A stretch of DNA of 64,000 nucleotides from Agromyces aurantiacus. GTDB lineage: Bacteria > Actinomycetota > Actinomycetes > Actinomycetales > Microbacteriaceae. This document shows, one piece after another, positions 47,687-56,490 of the stretch. Both the position numbers and the translations under genes were made by a program. Under the pieces are notes generated by a model that ran no database searches, was not told the DNA's origin, and was given only the letters and a program-made list of their open reading frames with translations. The stretch is from NCBI RefSeq assembly GCF_016907355.1, contig NZ_JAFBBW010000001.1, positions 2,480,001-2,544,000 of the forward strand. The letters run 5' to 3'. How positions within the stretch are numbered: position 1 is the stretch's first letter; the number at the start of each line of letters is the position of its first letter.

Positions 47687-47890
47687 CTAGCGGCCTTCGA
47701 CGGGCTGCGCCTCGGCGGCACGGAGCTCGGCCTCGCGGGCGCTGTACCCCTCGGCGACGGCACGGCCGAAGGCGCGCGCCTTCGCGTCGAGGCCGGCGAA
47801 GAACTCGCGGCCCTGCGCGGTGCGGTTGACCTGGTGCGCGACGGCGAAGCCCGTCGCGACGCCGACGGCGAACCACAGGATGCTCTTCAC
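47687..47890 (-). CDS. small membrane-anchored protein upstream of alaS
   Basis: 67 residues: one hydrophobic segment (about 3-19, ILWFAVGVATGFAVAHQV) followed by a charged helix rich in Ala, Glu and Arg. No family is recognised. The GTG start is supported by GAGGAG about seven bases upstream. Small single-helix proteins are common between rpsD and alaS in related bacteria. Function unknown. Confidence 0.7.
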   Translation of the reverse strand: MKSILWFAVGVATGFAVAHQVNRTAQGREFFAGLDAKARAFGRAVAEGYSAREAELRAAEAQPVEGR

Positions 47891-47984
47891 GTGTCACTCC
47901 TCGATGGGGTCGGGGCCCGGCGGCGTGCGGATGCGCACGCGTCCTCCCAGTCTAGGGCGTGGAGCGCACCGCGCGCCGGGACGA

Positions 47985-48018
47985 CGAACGGGGCCGCGGC
48001 GAACCGCGACCCCGTTCG
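47985..48018 (-). terminator. hairpin after rpsD
   Basis: A 9-bp outer stem (CGAACGGGG/CCCCGTTCG) and a 5-bp inner stem separated by one mismatch, capped by UUCG in the minus-strand RNA. It follows the rpsD stop by 13 bases. No U-tract follows. Confidence 0.65.
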
Positions 48019-48031
48019 TGCAGCCGTGCGA

Positions 48032-48655
48032 CTAGCGCGCGGCGTAGTACTCGACGACGAGCTGCACGTCACAGGTGACGGGCACCTCGGCGCGCTTCGG
48101 GCGACGCACGAGCGTGGCCTGCAGCTTGTCGAGCTCGACCTCGAGGTAGCCCGGGGTCTTCGGGAGCACGTCGACGTGACCGCCGGCCGCGGCGACCTGG
48201 AAGGGCTCGGTGCCCTCGGAGCGCTGCTTGACGCCGATGACCTGGCCCGGCTTCACGCGGAACGAGGGGCGGTCGACGATCTTGCCGTCGACGGTGATGT
48301 GGCGGTGCACGACGAACTGGCGGGCCTGCGAGATCGTGCGGGCGAAGCCGGCGCGGAGCACGAGCGCGTCGAGGCGCATCTCGAGCAGCTCGACCAGGTT
48401 CTCACCGGTCAGGCCGTCGGTGCGGCGGGCCTCGTTGAATGCGATGCGCAGCTGCTTCTCGCGGATGCCGTACTGCGCGCGGAGGCGCTGCTTCTCGCGG
48501 AGGCGGACGGCGTAGTCGGAGTCCTGCTTGCGCTTGGTGCGGCCGTGCTCGCCGGGGGCGTACGGGCGCTTCTCCATGTACTTGGCGGCCTTCGGGGTGA
48601 GGGCGACGCCGAGCGCACGCGAGAGGCGGGTCTTGCTTCGGGACTGGCTGGTCAC
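48032..48655 (-). CDS. rpsD: 30S ribosomal protein S4
   Basis: 207 residues. S4 nucleates 30S assembly and in several bacteria represses its own mRNA. The N-terminus lacks the zinc cysteines of some S4 forms; the S4 RNA-binding domain starts MRLDALVLRAGFARTISQARQFV and contains HITVDGKIVDRPSFRVKPG. The start is GTG 48655 with AAAGGA about five bases upstream; an open frame continues far upstream but is not conserved. It stands outside the main ribosomal clusters, with a long leader of its own. Confidence 0.97.
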   Translation of the reverse strand: MTSQSRSKTRLSRALGVALTPKAAKYMEKRPYAPGEHGRTKRKQDSDYAVRLREKQRLRAQYGIREKQLRIAFNEARRTDGLTGENLVELLEMRLDALVLRAGFARTISQARQFVVHRHITVDGKIVDRPSFRVKPGQVIGVKQRSEGTEPFQVAAAGGHVDVLPKTPGYLEVELDKLQATLVRRPKRAEVPVTCDVQLVVEYYAAR

Positions 48656-48824
48656 GATGTCCTTTCGGAGGATTCTCGAACGGTGTGGTTCCGGGCGCGC
48701 GAGGCGCCGGAAAGACTTGTCAGAGGGGTTCGCCACGGGAGGACCGGCTACAGGTCGCACCCCTTCGCCGTGGAATCCGCGCAGCCGCACGCGAGAACCT
48801 GGCTTCAGGCCAGCGACGATCCTA
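48656..48824 (-). promoter_or_regulatory. rpsD promoter and structured leader
   Basis: TAGGAT at 48819-48824 is the -10 candidate; the -35 is weak. The leader of about 155 bases can form several hairpins: CTGGC/GCCAG near its start, an AGGGG/CCCCT arm pair in the middle, and TTCCGG/CCGGAA shortly before the ribosome-binding site. No coding frame here is convincing. A role in S4 autoregulation is possible but is only inferred from position. Confidence 0.45.
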
Positions 48825-48838
48825 TCACGGCGGGTCGG

Positions 48839-50242
48839 TCAGCGCTCGCCGCGCACGATGCGTCGCAGCTTGGCGAGCCGCGCCGAGACGTCGCGCTCGT
48901 TGCCGTGCTCGGTGGGCGAGTAGTAGACGGCACCGCGCAGCGGGTCGGGCAGGTACTGCTGCGGCACGACGCCGATGGGGTCGTCGTGCGGGTAGGCGTA
49001 CCCCTTGCCGTGCCCGAGCCGCTTGGCCCCGGGGTAGTGCGCGTCGCGGAGGTGCTTGGGCACGCGACCCGCCTTGCCCGCCCGCACGTCGGCGATCGCC
49101 CGGTCGATGCCGAGGTAGGCCGCGTTGGACTTGGGTGCCGTCGCGAGGTGCACGACCGCCTGCGCGAGCGGGATGCGCCCTTCGGGCATGCCGATGTACT
49201 GGACCGCGTCAGCGGCGGCGACCGCGACGCCGAGCGCGGTCGGATCGGCCATGCCGATGTCCTCCGACGCGAGCACGATGATGCGGCGCGCGATGAAGCG
49301 CGGATCCTCCCCCGCCTCGATCATGCGCGCGAGGTAGTGCAGCGCCGCATCGACGTCGCTGCCCCGGACCGACTTGATGAACGCCGAGATGACGTCGTAG
49401 TGCTCGTCGCCGTCGCGGTCGTAGCGCAGCAGCGCGCGATCGACCGCACGTGCCACGACCTCGACCGTGATGAGCGGTCGGACGTCTCCGGGAGTCGCCT
49501 CCCCGCCCTCTGCACCGTCGCCGCCCTCCGCCTCCTCGGCGGAACCGGCCCCCTGGGCGGCTTCACTGAGCGCCGAGACGGATGCCGCCTCGAGCGCGGT
49601 CAGCGCCCGTCGCGCGTCGCCCGAGGCGAGCCGGACGATCGCGGCCCGGGCCTCGGGCGCGAGCTCGACCCTGCCGCCGAGCCCGCGCGGGTCCTCCACC
49701 GCGCGGTCGACGAGCATGGCGAGGTCGTCGTCGTCGAGCGTCTCGAGCGTGAGCAGCAGCGAGCGCGAGAGCAGTGGCGAGATGACCGAGAACGACGGGT
49801 TCTCGGTGGTCGCGGCCACGAGGATCACCCAGCCGTTCTCGACGCCGGGCAGGAGCGCATCCTGCTGCGCCTTGGTGAAGCGGTGGATCTCGTCGAGGAA
49901 GAGCACCGTCGACACCCCGTAGAGGTCGCGATTGGCGCGCGCCTCCTCCATCACCTGCCGGACGTCGCGGACGCCCGCGGTGACGGCGGAGAGCTCGACG
50001 AACTTGCGGCCCGACGACCGGGCGATGGCCTGCGCCAGCGTGGTCTTGCCGGTGCCCGGCGGCCCCCAGAGGATGACGGAGACCGCGCCGGACTCGCCCG
50101 TGCGGTCGGCCGCGAGGGCGACGAGCGGCGAGCCGGGCGTGAGGAGGTGCGACTGCCCGGCGACCTCGTCGAGGCTCCGCGGGCGCATGCGCACCGCGAG
50201 GGGGGTCGCGCCGGAACGCAGCCCCGGAGCCGAATCCACCAT
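48839..50242 (-). CDS. rarA: replication-associated recombination protein A (RarA/MgsA AAA+ ATPase)
   Basis: 467 residues. A AAA+ clamp-loader-like ATPase that acts at stalled forks. Walker [10 protein letters not shown] (60-68), Walker [11 protein letters not shown], sensor 1 AATTENPSF, and the C-terminal tetramerisation part with [15 protein letters not shown] and [12 protein letters not shown] are present. A low-complexity insertion rich in Gly, Glu and Ala (about residues 238-262) is unusual. The start is ATG 50242, with TACGCT seven bases upstream and no Shine-Dalgarno, so probably leaderless. Confidence 0.95.
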   Translation of the reverse strand: MVDSAPGLRSGATPLAVRMRPRSLDEVAGQSHLLTPGSPLVALAADRTGESGAVSVILWGPPGTGKTTLAQAIARSSGRKFVELSAVTAGVRDVRQVMEEARANRDLYGVSTVLFLDEIHRFTKAQQDALLPGVENGWVILVAATTENPSFSVISPLLSRSLLLTLETLDDDDLAMLVDRAVEDPRGLGGRVELAPEARAAIVRLASGDARRALTALEAASVSALSEAAQGAGSAEEAEGGDGAEGGEATPGDVRPLITVEVVARAVDRALLRYDRDGDEHYDVISAFIKSVRGSDVDAALHYLARMIEAGEDPRFIARRIIVLASEDIGMADPTALGVAVAAADAVQYIGMPEGRIPLAQAVVHLATAPKSNAAYLGIDRAIADVRAGKAGRVPKHLRDAHYPGAKRLGHGKGYAYPHDDPIGVVPQQYLPDPLRGAVYYSPTEHGNERDVSARLAKLRRIVRGER

Positions 50243-50249
50243 GCGAACC

Positions 50250-50255
50250 AGCGTA
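50250..50255 (-). promoter_or_regulatory. -10 box of rarA, probably leaderless
   Basis: TACGCT on the minus strand, seven bases, then ATG. Divergent from the cyclophilin promoter. Confidence 0.4.
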
Positions 50256-50295
50256 GCCGCGGCATCCGACACCGCCGTCCCGACCGGGACCGGGA

Positions 50296-50326
50296 TTGGC
50301 ACGCCGGGCACGCCGGGCCGTAGAGT
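50296..50326 (+). promoter_or_regulatory. promoter of the cyclophilin gene
   Basis: TTGGCA (50296-50301) and TAGAGT (50321-50326) are separated by 19 bases. The spacer holds two direct copies of GCACGCCGG. A start near 50333 would give a short leader that contains AAGGAG. Confidence 0.5.
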
Positions 50327-50355
50327 CCTCGGCAGGATCCCCCCGAAGGAGCAGC

Positions 50356-51120
50356 GTGGCAGCGAACGACCGTCAGGCGCGCGAGGAGCGTGCGCGCCTC
50401 CGCACCTACCAGGCCCGCCAGGAGGTGCACCGCCGCTCGGTGCGCCGTCGGAAGCGCGACGACGTGATCGCGGGCATCGCCCTCGTCGTCGTGCTGGCGC
50501 TCGCGACGGGAGCGCAACTGCTCTACTTCAGCGCCGGACCGGGGGCCCCCGAGGCCGCCACGCCCACCCCGACGCCGACCGCCACGCCCGTGCCGGTGCC
50601 GTCGGCCGACCTCGCCGAGGACCGCACGTGGGTCGGCGCGCTGACCCTGAACGACACCGCCCTCTCGATCGAGCTCGACGGTGCCGCTGCGCCGCAGGCC
50701 GTCTCGAGCACCATCAGCCTCGTGCAGTCGGGCTTCTACGACGGCCTCACCTGCCATCGCCTCACGACCGAGGGCATCTTCGTGCTCCAGTGCGGCGACC
50801 CGAACGGCGACGGGTCGGGCGGCCCGGGCTACAGCTACGGCCCGATCGAGAACGCCCCCGAGGACGGCGTCTACCCCGCCGGCACCATCGCGATGGCCCG
50901 CCAGTCCGGCAACGCCGAGAGCCAGGGCAGCCAGTTCTTCATCGTCTACGAGGACACCACGCTGCCCGCCGACGCGGCCGGCGGGTACACCGTCATCGGC
51001 CGCGTGACCTCCGGCCTCGACGAGCTCCGTGCGGACATCACCGACTACGGCACCGCCGACGGCTCCACCGACGGCGCCCCCGTGCGCCCGGTGAGCATCA
51101 CGGACTTCGCGGTCGAGTAG
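50356..51120 (+). CDS. membrane-anchored cyclophilin-type peptidyl-prolyl isomerase
   Basis: 254 residues. A basic cytoplasmic start, one membrane helix (about 37-58), a Pro/Thr linker of about 20 residues ([14 protein letters not shown]) and an external cyclophilin domain (about 85-250). The domain has [21 protein letters not shown] and [22 protein letters not shown]; the usual FHR of the active site reads CHR. It should speed proline isomerisation in exported proteins. The GTG start has AAGGAG four bases upstream, which decides it over earlier in-frame starts. A cyclophilin opposite rel is conserved in actinobacteria. Confidence 0.92.
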   Translation: MAANDRQAREERARLRTYQARQEVHRRSVRRRKRDDVIAGIALVVVLALATGAQLLYFSAGPGAPEAATPTPTPTATPVPVPSADLAEDRTWVGALTLNDTALSIELDGAAAPQAVSSTISLVQSGFYDGLTCHRLTTEGIFVLQCGDPNGDGSGGPGYSYGPIENAPEDGVYPAGTIAMARQSGNAESQGSQFFIVYEDTTLPADAAGGYTVIGRVTSGLDELRADITDYGTADGSTDGAPVRPVSITDFAVE

Positions 51121-51192
51121 CGGCCGCGAACGGGTCCCGCCACCGCCGGCACGCGGTCCCCTCACGGGGCGGACGCGCTTCCGAGGGTGCAA

Positions 51193-51198
51193 TAGGCT
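51193..51198 (+). promoter_or_regulatory. -10 box of the DUF349 gene
   Basis: TAGGCT about 53 bases before the GTG. The leader holds the inverted repeat GATGCCG/CGGCATC (51200-51206 and 51223-51229). No clear -35. Confidence 0.4.
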
Positions 51199-51251
51199 TG
51201 ATGCCGTCATCCGCCGCGCACGCGGCATCCGACGAACGACAGGGTGAATCA

Positions 51252-52484
51252 GTGACCGATTCAGCACAGCAACCGTGGGGCCGCGTCGACGAGACGGGCA
51301 CCGTCTTCGTGCGGACCAGCGAGGGCGAGCGCGAGGTCGGGCAGTACCCCGATGCCACGCCCGAGGAGGCGCTGGCGTACTTCGAGCGCAAGTACGCCGA
51401 CCTCGCCGGCGCGGTCGGGCTGCTCGAGCAGCGGGTGCGTCGCGGTGCTCCGGCGGCGGATGTCGCGAAGGCCGTGGCCACGCTCCAGGAGAGCGTCGCC
51501 AACGCCCACGCGGTCGGCGACCTCGAGTCGCTCACGCGCCGCCTCGACGCCCTGTCGGGCACCACCCAGGAGCTCACGGCGCAGCAGCAGGCCGAGGCGA
51601 AGGCCGCGCTGCAGGAGGCGATCGCCGAGCGCACGCGCATCGTCGAGCAGGCCGAAGCCCTCGCCGCGCAGGACCCGGCCAAGACGCAGTGGAAGCAGAC
51701 CAGCGCCGAGCTCGATGCGCTCTTCGCGCAGTGGCAGCAGCACCAGCAGAACGGTCCGCGCCTGCCGAAGGGCGAGGGCAACGAGCTCTGGAAGCGGTTC
51801 CGCACCGCCCGGTCGACCATCGAGGCGCACCGCAAGGCCTTCTTCGCCGAGCTCGACGCCGCCCACCGCGACGTGCGTCAGCGCAAGCAGCGGCTCATCG
51901 AACGCGCCGAGGCGCTCGCACCCCGGGGCGCCGACGGCGTCGCGGAGTACCGGTCGCTCCTCGACGAGTGGAAGCTGGCGGGCCGCGCCGGCAAGAAGGT
52001 CGACGACGCGCTGTGGGCGAAGTTCAAGGCCGCCGGCGACGTGCTCTTCCAAGCGAAGGCCGAGGTCGACGCGAAGGACGACGAGGAGTACCGCGCGAAC
52101 CTCACCGAGAAGCTCGCGCTCCTCGACGAGGCCGAGAAGCTGCTGGCCTCGAAGGACGCCCGAGCCGCGCGCAGCGCACTGAACGGCATCCAGCGCCGCT
52201 GGGACGAGGTCGGCCGCGTGCCGCGCGACCAGGTCCGTCCGGTCGAGGACCGGCTGCGCAAGGTGGAGAACCACGTGCGTGCCCTCGAGGACGAGCGCTG
52301 GGAGCGCGAGGACCCCGAGAAGAAGGCGCGGTCCGAGGGCATGCTCGGCCAGCTGCAGGAGGCGATCGCGAAGCTCGAGTCCGAGCTCGCGGACGCCGAG
52401 GCGGCGGGCGATGCGAAGGCGGCGGCCTCGGCGCGCGAGGCGCTCGACGCGCGGCGTGCGTGGCTGAAGGCCGTGGGCGGCTGA
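51252..52484 (+). CDS. DUF349-repeat coiled-coil protein
   Basis: 410 residues, almost all helical and charged, with repeated DUF349-type segments of about 70 residues: each has a Trp in a KQTSAELDALFAQWQ, YRSLLDEWKLAGRAGKK or LNGIQRRWDEVGRVPRD context followed by an LWxxF element (ELWKRFRTA, ALWAKFKAAGD). No signal peptide or membrane helix. Its molecular role is not established. GTG start with AGGGTG about six bases upstream. It follows the cyclophilin by 131 bases with its own -10 candidate. Confidence 0.85.
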   Translation: MTDSAQQPWGRVDETGTVFVRTSEGEREVGQYPDATPEEALAYFERKYADLAGAVGLLEQRVRRGAPAADVAKAVATLQESVANAHAVGDLESLTRRLDALSGTTQELTAQQQAEAKAALQEAIAERTRIVEQAEALAAQDPAKTQWKQTSAELDALFAQWQQHQQNGPRLPKGEGNELWKRFRTARSTIEAHRKAFFAELDAAHRDVRQRKQRLIERAEALAPRGADGVAEYRSLLDEWKLAGRAGKKVDDALWAKFKAAGDVLFQAKAEVDAKDDEEYRANLTEKLALLDEAEKLLASKDARAARSALNGIQRRWDEVGRVPRDQVRPVEDRLRKVENHVRALEDERWEREDPEKKARSEGMLGQLQEAIAKLESELADAEAAGDAKAAASAREALDARRAWLKAVGG

Positions 52485-52572
52485 CGACCGGCGAGTCCCA
52501 CTCCCCCGCGTCGCACGCCGGCTGCGGAGGTTCTCCACAGGTTCCGGCGGCCGCGGGTCCCTCCTGCGCCGG

Positions 52573-53163
52573 ATGGCGGAGCATGGGCGCATGGCCAGGC
52601 TTCCCGCGGTGCTCGGCACCGACGACCTCCCCCTCGCCGAGCTCTGCGCGGCACGCCTCGACGGCGAACTCGTGCGCATCGGCACCGGATGGTGCCCGGT
52701 CGACGAGCCCGACCTGCCCGCGCTGCGCGCCGCAGCGGTGGCCTCGCGCCTGCCGCCGCCGCTGATCGTCGAGCGTCGATCGGCGGCGTGGGTGCACGGG
52801 GGCCTGCCCGCCCCGCCCGCCGTCGCGCAGTTCTGCGTGCCGCACGAGTCGCGGGTCGCCGCGCGCAACGATCCGTCGAGCACGGTGCGCGAGGTGACGA
52901 TCACTGCGGCCGAGGTGGTCGAGCTCGGCCGGATCCGGTGCACGAGCCTCGACCGCACCGTCTTCGACCTCGCGCGCGACACGTCCGAGGACGACGCGGG
53001 CGCCATCGCCGTCGTGCGGGCGCTGCTGGCCGTCGACCCGACATCGGCAGGTCGCGTCCGCGCGCGGATCGGATCGGCGCGACGGTTGCCGCACCGGGCG
53101 GTGGCGCAGCGGCGCCTCGACACCGCCGCCGGGCCGGTCGATCAGCCGTCGCTGACGCGGTAG
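52573..53163 (+). CDS. AbiEi-antitoxin-like protein, orphan
   Basis: 196 residues. A short N-terminal helical part is followed by a domain with [13 protein letters not shown], a block [12 protein letters not shown], and [20 protein letters not shown] then VFDLARD, the order of segments in type IV AbiEi-family antitoxins and related transcriptional regulators. No nucleotidyltransferase toxin (AbiEii) lies nearby, so it is an orphan. Its 3' end overlaps the 3' end of rel by 22 bases on the opposite strand. Starts at 52573 or 52591; GGAG lies ten bases before the second. The assignment rests on motif pattern only. Confidence 0.6.
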   Translation: MAEHGRMARLPAVLGTDDLPLAELCAARLDGELVRIGTGWCPVDEPDLPALRAAAVASRLPPPLIVERRSAAWVHGGLPAPPAVAQFCVPHESRVAARNDPSSTVREVTITAAEVVELGRIRCTSLDRTVFDLARDTSEDDAGAIAVVRALLAVDPTSAGRVRARIGSARRLPHRAVAQRRLDTAAGPVDQPSLTR

Positions 53164-55394
53164 ACGTCGTAGACGGCGTCGATGCGCCGCACGGCGTTCA
53201 GGACCCGGTCCAGGTGCGTGGTGTCGCCCATCTCGAAGACGAACCGGCTGAGTGCCAACCGGTCGGTTCCGGTCGAGACGTTGGCCGAGAGGATGTTCAC
53301 GTGGTGCTCGGAGAGCACGCGCGTGACATCCGAGAGCAGGCCGGCGCGGTCCAGCGCTTCGATCTGGATCTGGACGAGGAACACGCTCTTCGAGCTCGGC
53401 GCCCACTCGACGTCGATCATGCGCTCGGGCTCGCGCAGGAGCGACTGCACGTTGTGGCACGAGGACTGGTGCACCGACACGCCGGAGCCGCGCGTGATGA
53501 AGCCCACGATCTCGTCGCCGGGCACCGGCGTGCAGCAGCGTGCGAGCTTGACCAGGATGTCGGGCGCCCCACGCACCAGCACCCCCGAGTCGCTGTGGCG
53601 CGGGAGCGGACGGGTCCGAACCGGGATCGGCAGGTCGGGCTCATCGACATCGTCGACGTCGCGGACGAGCGCGACGACCTTCTCGATGACCGACTGCGTC
53701 GAGACGTGCCCCTCGCCGACGGCGGCATACAGCGACGACACGTCGTCGTAGCGCAACTGCGCCGCGACCTCGGCGAAGGACTCCTGGCTCATCAGCTTCT
53801 GGAGTGGGAGGTTCTGCTTTCGCATCGCCCGCGCGATCGCGTCGCGGCCGTGCTCGATGGCCTCGTCGCGGCGCTCCTTCGTGAACCACTGCCGGATCTT
53901 GCTGCGCGCCCGCGGGCTCTTGACGAAGTTCAGCCAGTCCTTGCTCGGGCCGGAGTCGGGGTTCTTCGACGTGAAGACCTCGACGACGTCGCCGCTGTTC
54001 AGGGTGCTCTCGAGCGGCACGAGCCGGCCGTTGACCTTCGCGCCCATCGTGCGGTGACCGACCTCGGTGTGCACCGCGTAGGCGAAGTCGACCGGCGTCG
54101 CACCGGCGGGCAGCCCGATCACGCGGCCCTTCGGGGTGAAGACGTAGACCTCCTTCGCGCCGATCTCGAAGCGCAGCGAGTCGAGGAACTCGCCCGGATC
54201 GGCGGTCTCGGCCTGCCAGTCGGAGATGTGCGCGAGCCACGCCATGTCGGCCTCGTCGCGCGGAGGCGTCGCCTCGGCACGCCCGCCCGCCATCCGCTCC
54301 TTGTACTTCCAGTGGGCCGCGACGCCGTACTCGGCGCGCTGGTGCATGTCGTGCGTGCGGATCTGGATCTCGACGGGTCGGCCCTTCGGGCCGATCACGG
54401 TCGTGTGCAACGACTGGTAGAGGTTGAACTTCGGCGTCGCGATGTAGTCCTTGAACCGGCCGGGAAGGGGCGTCCAGCGCGCGTGGATCGACCCCAGCAC
54501 CGCGTAGCAGTCGCGGACGGAGTTGACGAGCACGCGGATGCCGACCAGGTCGTAGATGTCGTCGAAGTCGCGGCCGCGCACGATCATCTTCTGGTAGATC
54601 GAGTAGTACTGCTTCGGCCGCCCGACCACTTTGCCGCGGATGCGCGCCGCCTTGAGGTCGTCGGAGACCATGTCGATGACCGACTGCACGTACTCCTCGC
54701 GCTGCGGCGTGCGCTGCTTCACGAGGCTCTCGATCTCGGCGTAGAGCTTGGGGTAGAGCACGGCGAACGAGAGGTCCTCGAGCTCCCACTTGATGGTCTG
54801 GATGCCCAGTCGATGCGCCAGCGGGGCGTAGATCTCGAGCGTCTCGGTCGCCTTGCGGGCGGCGGACTCGGCGGGCACGAAGCCCCACGTGCGCGCGTTG
54901 TGCAGCCGATCGGCGAGCTTGATGATCAGCACGCGGATGTCCTTGGACATCGCGACGATCATCTTGCGGACGGTCTCGGCCTGCGTGGAGTCGCCGTACT
55001 TGACCTTGTCGAGCTTGGTGACGCCGTCGACGAGCATCGCGATCTCGTCGCCGAAGTCGGCCCGGAGCTGGTCGAGCGTGTAGGCGGTGTCCTCGACGGT
55101 GTCGTGCAGCAGCGCCGCCGCGACGGCCTTGGAGCCGATGCCGAGGTCGGCGAGGATCTGCGCGACCGCGATCGGGTGGGTGATGTACGGCTCGCCGCTG
55201 CGGCGCTTCTGGCCCTCATGCGCCCGTTCGGCGACGGTGTACGCGCGCTCGATGACGGAGAGGTCGGCCTTGGGATGGTGCATGCGCACCGTGCGCATGA
55301 CCGTGTCGACCGCGCCGGTCGGCAGCGCCTTCGAGAAGATCCGGGGCACCAGACGGCGCAGCGACGCCGTCGAGTTGACTCCGGTCTCCGTCAT
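53142..55394 (-). CDS. rel: bifunctional (p)ppGpp synthetase/hydrolase
   Basis: 750 residues. It makes and degrades the stringent-response alarmone. The HD hydrolase domain has [13 protein letters not shown] and [13 protein letters not shown]; the synthetase domain has [32 protein letters not shown] and [17 protein letters not shown]; the TGS domain has [19 protein letters not shown]; an ACT domain ends the protein. Both catalytic halves look intact. ATG 55394 is set by GGAGG seven bases upstream; a TTG further up is ignored. GATAAT at 55415-55420 is a likely -10. Confidence 0.97.
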   Translation of the reverse strand: MTETGVNSTASLRRLVPRIFSKALPTGAVDTVMRTVRMHHPKADLSVIERAYTVAERAHEGQKRRSGEPYITHPIAVAQILADLGIGSKAVAAALLHDTVEDTAYTLDQLRADFGDEIAMLVDGVTKLDKVKYGDSTQAETVRKMIVAMSKDIRVLIIKLADRLHNARTWGFVPAESAARKATETLEIYAPLAHRLGIQTIKWELEDLSFAVLYPKLYAEIESLVKQRTPQREEYVQSVIDMVSDDLKAARIRGKVVGRPKQYYSIYQKMIVRGRDFDDIYDLVGIRVLVNSVRDCYAVLGSIHARWTPLPGRFKDYIATPKFNLYQSLHTTVIGPKGRPVEIQIRTHDMHQRAEYGVAAHWKYKERMAGGRAEATPPRDEADMAWLAHISDWQAETADPGEFLDSLRFEIGAKEVYVFTPKGRVIGLPAGATPVDFAYAVHTEVGHRTMGAKVNGRLVPLESTLNSGDVVEVFTSKNPDSGPSKDWLNFVKSPRARSKIRQWFTKERRDEAIEHGRDAIARAMRKQNLPLQKLMSQESFAEVAAQLRYDDVSSLYAAVGEGHVSTQSVIEKVVALVRDVDDVDEPDLPIPVRTRPLPRHSDSGVLVRGAPDILVKLARCCTPVPGDEIVGFITRGSGVSVHQSSCHNVQSLLREPERMIDVEWAPSSKSVFLVQIQIEALDRAGLLSDVTRVLSEHHVNILSANVSTGTDRLALSRFVFEMGDTTHLDRVLNAVRRIDAVYDVYRVSDG

Positions 55395-55401
55395 CGCCGC
55401 A

Positions 55402-55420
55402 CCTCCAGACCTCAATTATC
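55402..55420 (-). promoter_or_regulatory. rel -10 box and ribosome-binding site
   Basis: GATAAT (55415-55420) lies eight bases before GGAGG (55402-55406), which is seven bases before ATG 55394. The leader would be about 14 bases. No good -35; a short CCCG/CGGG hairpin lies upstream toward secF. Confidence 0.5.
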
Positions 55421-55467
55421 ACCGCTCCCGAGACGGGCGCGCGCCACCGAGGCGGAGGCGAGCGGGC

Positions 55468-56490
55468 TCAGGCGACCGGAACGGCCTCGACGTCGGAGCC
55501 TGCGGCGCCACCGGCGCGTGCACGCTCCTTCAGCACCTTCTGGTCGTGGCGCTTGATGTCGGGCTCGCCCTCGCGCAGCTGCGAGTAGAGCGGCGCGGCG
55601 ATGAACACCGTCGACCAGGTGCCGACGATGATGCCGATGAGCAGCGCGAGCGAGATGTCGCGCAGCGTGTCGGCGCCGAGCACGCCCGCACCGATGAACA
55701 GGATCGCGGCGACGGGCAGCGCGGCCACCACGCTCGTGTTGATCGATCGCACGAGGGTCTGGTTCACCGCGAGGTTCACGGACTCCGCGAAGGTGCGCCG
55801 CGACTCCTTGCCGTCCTCGGCGGTGTTCTCGCGGATCTTGTCGAAGACCACGACGGTGTCGTACAGCGAGTAGCTGAGGATCGTCAGGACGCCGATGGTC
55901 GCTGCGGGGCTGATCTCGAAGCCCACGGCGGCGTAGATGCCGACGGTCGCGATGAGATCGCCCATGAGCGCGAGGATGGCCGCGAGCGACATCTTCCACG
56001 TGCGGAAGTAGAGCGCCATGATGATGCCCGCGAGCAGCACGAAGGCGACGAGGCCGATGACGGCCTGCCTGGTGACGTCAGCGCCCCAGCTCGGTCCGAT
56101 GAACGAGGACGTGACCTCGGACTCGGGCACGTCGTACGCCTCCGCGAGGGCCGTCGTGATGGCCCGCGACTCGGACTGCTCGAGCTGCTCGGTCTGCACC
56201 CGGACGCCGTCGCCGCCCACGATCGTGACGTGCGAGACCGCGCCCGGCACGACCGAGGCGACCGCGTCGCTGGCCGGCTGGGTGGTCGCGTTCTCGACGC
56301 CCGCGATCTGGAACTGAGACCCGCCGCGGAACTCGATGCTGAAGTTCACGCCGCGTGCGATCGGGATCGCGATGGCGAGGATGATGAGCACGCCGGCGAT
56401 GGCGTACCACTTCTTGCGTCCGCCGACGAAGTTGAACGAGCGCTTGCCCGTGTAGAGGTCGTTGCCGAACTGGGTCAGCCGGTTGGCCAT
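55468..56490 (-). CDS. secF: protein translocase subunit SecF
   Basis: 340 residues with six membrane helices. SecF works with SecD to drive late protein export by the proton gradient. FSIEFRGGSQFQI opens the periplasmic domain; ADVTRQAVIGLVAFVLLAG, ATIGVLTILSYSLYDTVVVFDKIREN and QTLVRSINTSVVAALPVAAI are the conserved helices. The ATG overlaps the secD stop as TGATG. Confidence 0.97.
   Translation of the reverse strand: MANRLTQFGNDLYTGKRSFNFVGGRKKWYAIAGVLIILAIAIPIARGVNFSIEFRGGSQFQIAGVENATTQPASDAVASVVPGAVSHVTIVGGDGVRVQTEQLEQSESRAITTALAEAYDVPESEVTSSFIGPSWGADVTRQAVIGLVAFVLLAGIIMALYFRTWKMSLAAILALMGDLIATVGIYAAVGFEISPAATIGVLTILSYSLYDTVVVFDKIRENTAEDGKESRRTFAESVNLAVNQTLVRSINTSVVAALPVAAILFIGAGVLGADTLRDISLALLIGIIVGTWSTVFIAAPLYSQLREGEPDIKRHDQKVLKERARAGGAAGSDVEAVPVA

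Noticed and set aside
45587..50323. A plus-strand open frame of about 1580 codons opposite alaS, rpsD and rarA
   Set aside because: It crosses three real genes on the other strand and has no recognisable domain; composition artefact.
52530..52545. TTCTCCACA as a DnaA box and replication origin signal
   Set aside because: A single one-mismatch copy with no cluster of boxes, no AT-rich region and no dnaA or dnaN nearby.
53142..53163. The overlap of rel and the AbiEi-like gene as a sequencing error
   Set aside because: Both reading frames keep conserved or plausible C-termini and normal stop codons; short convergent overlaps are common in compact genomes.
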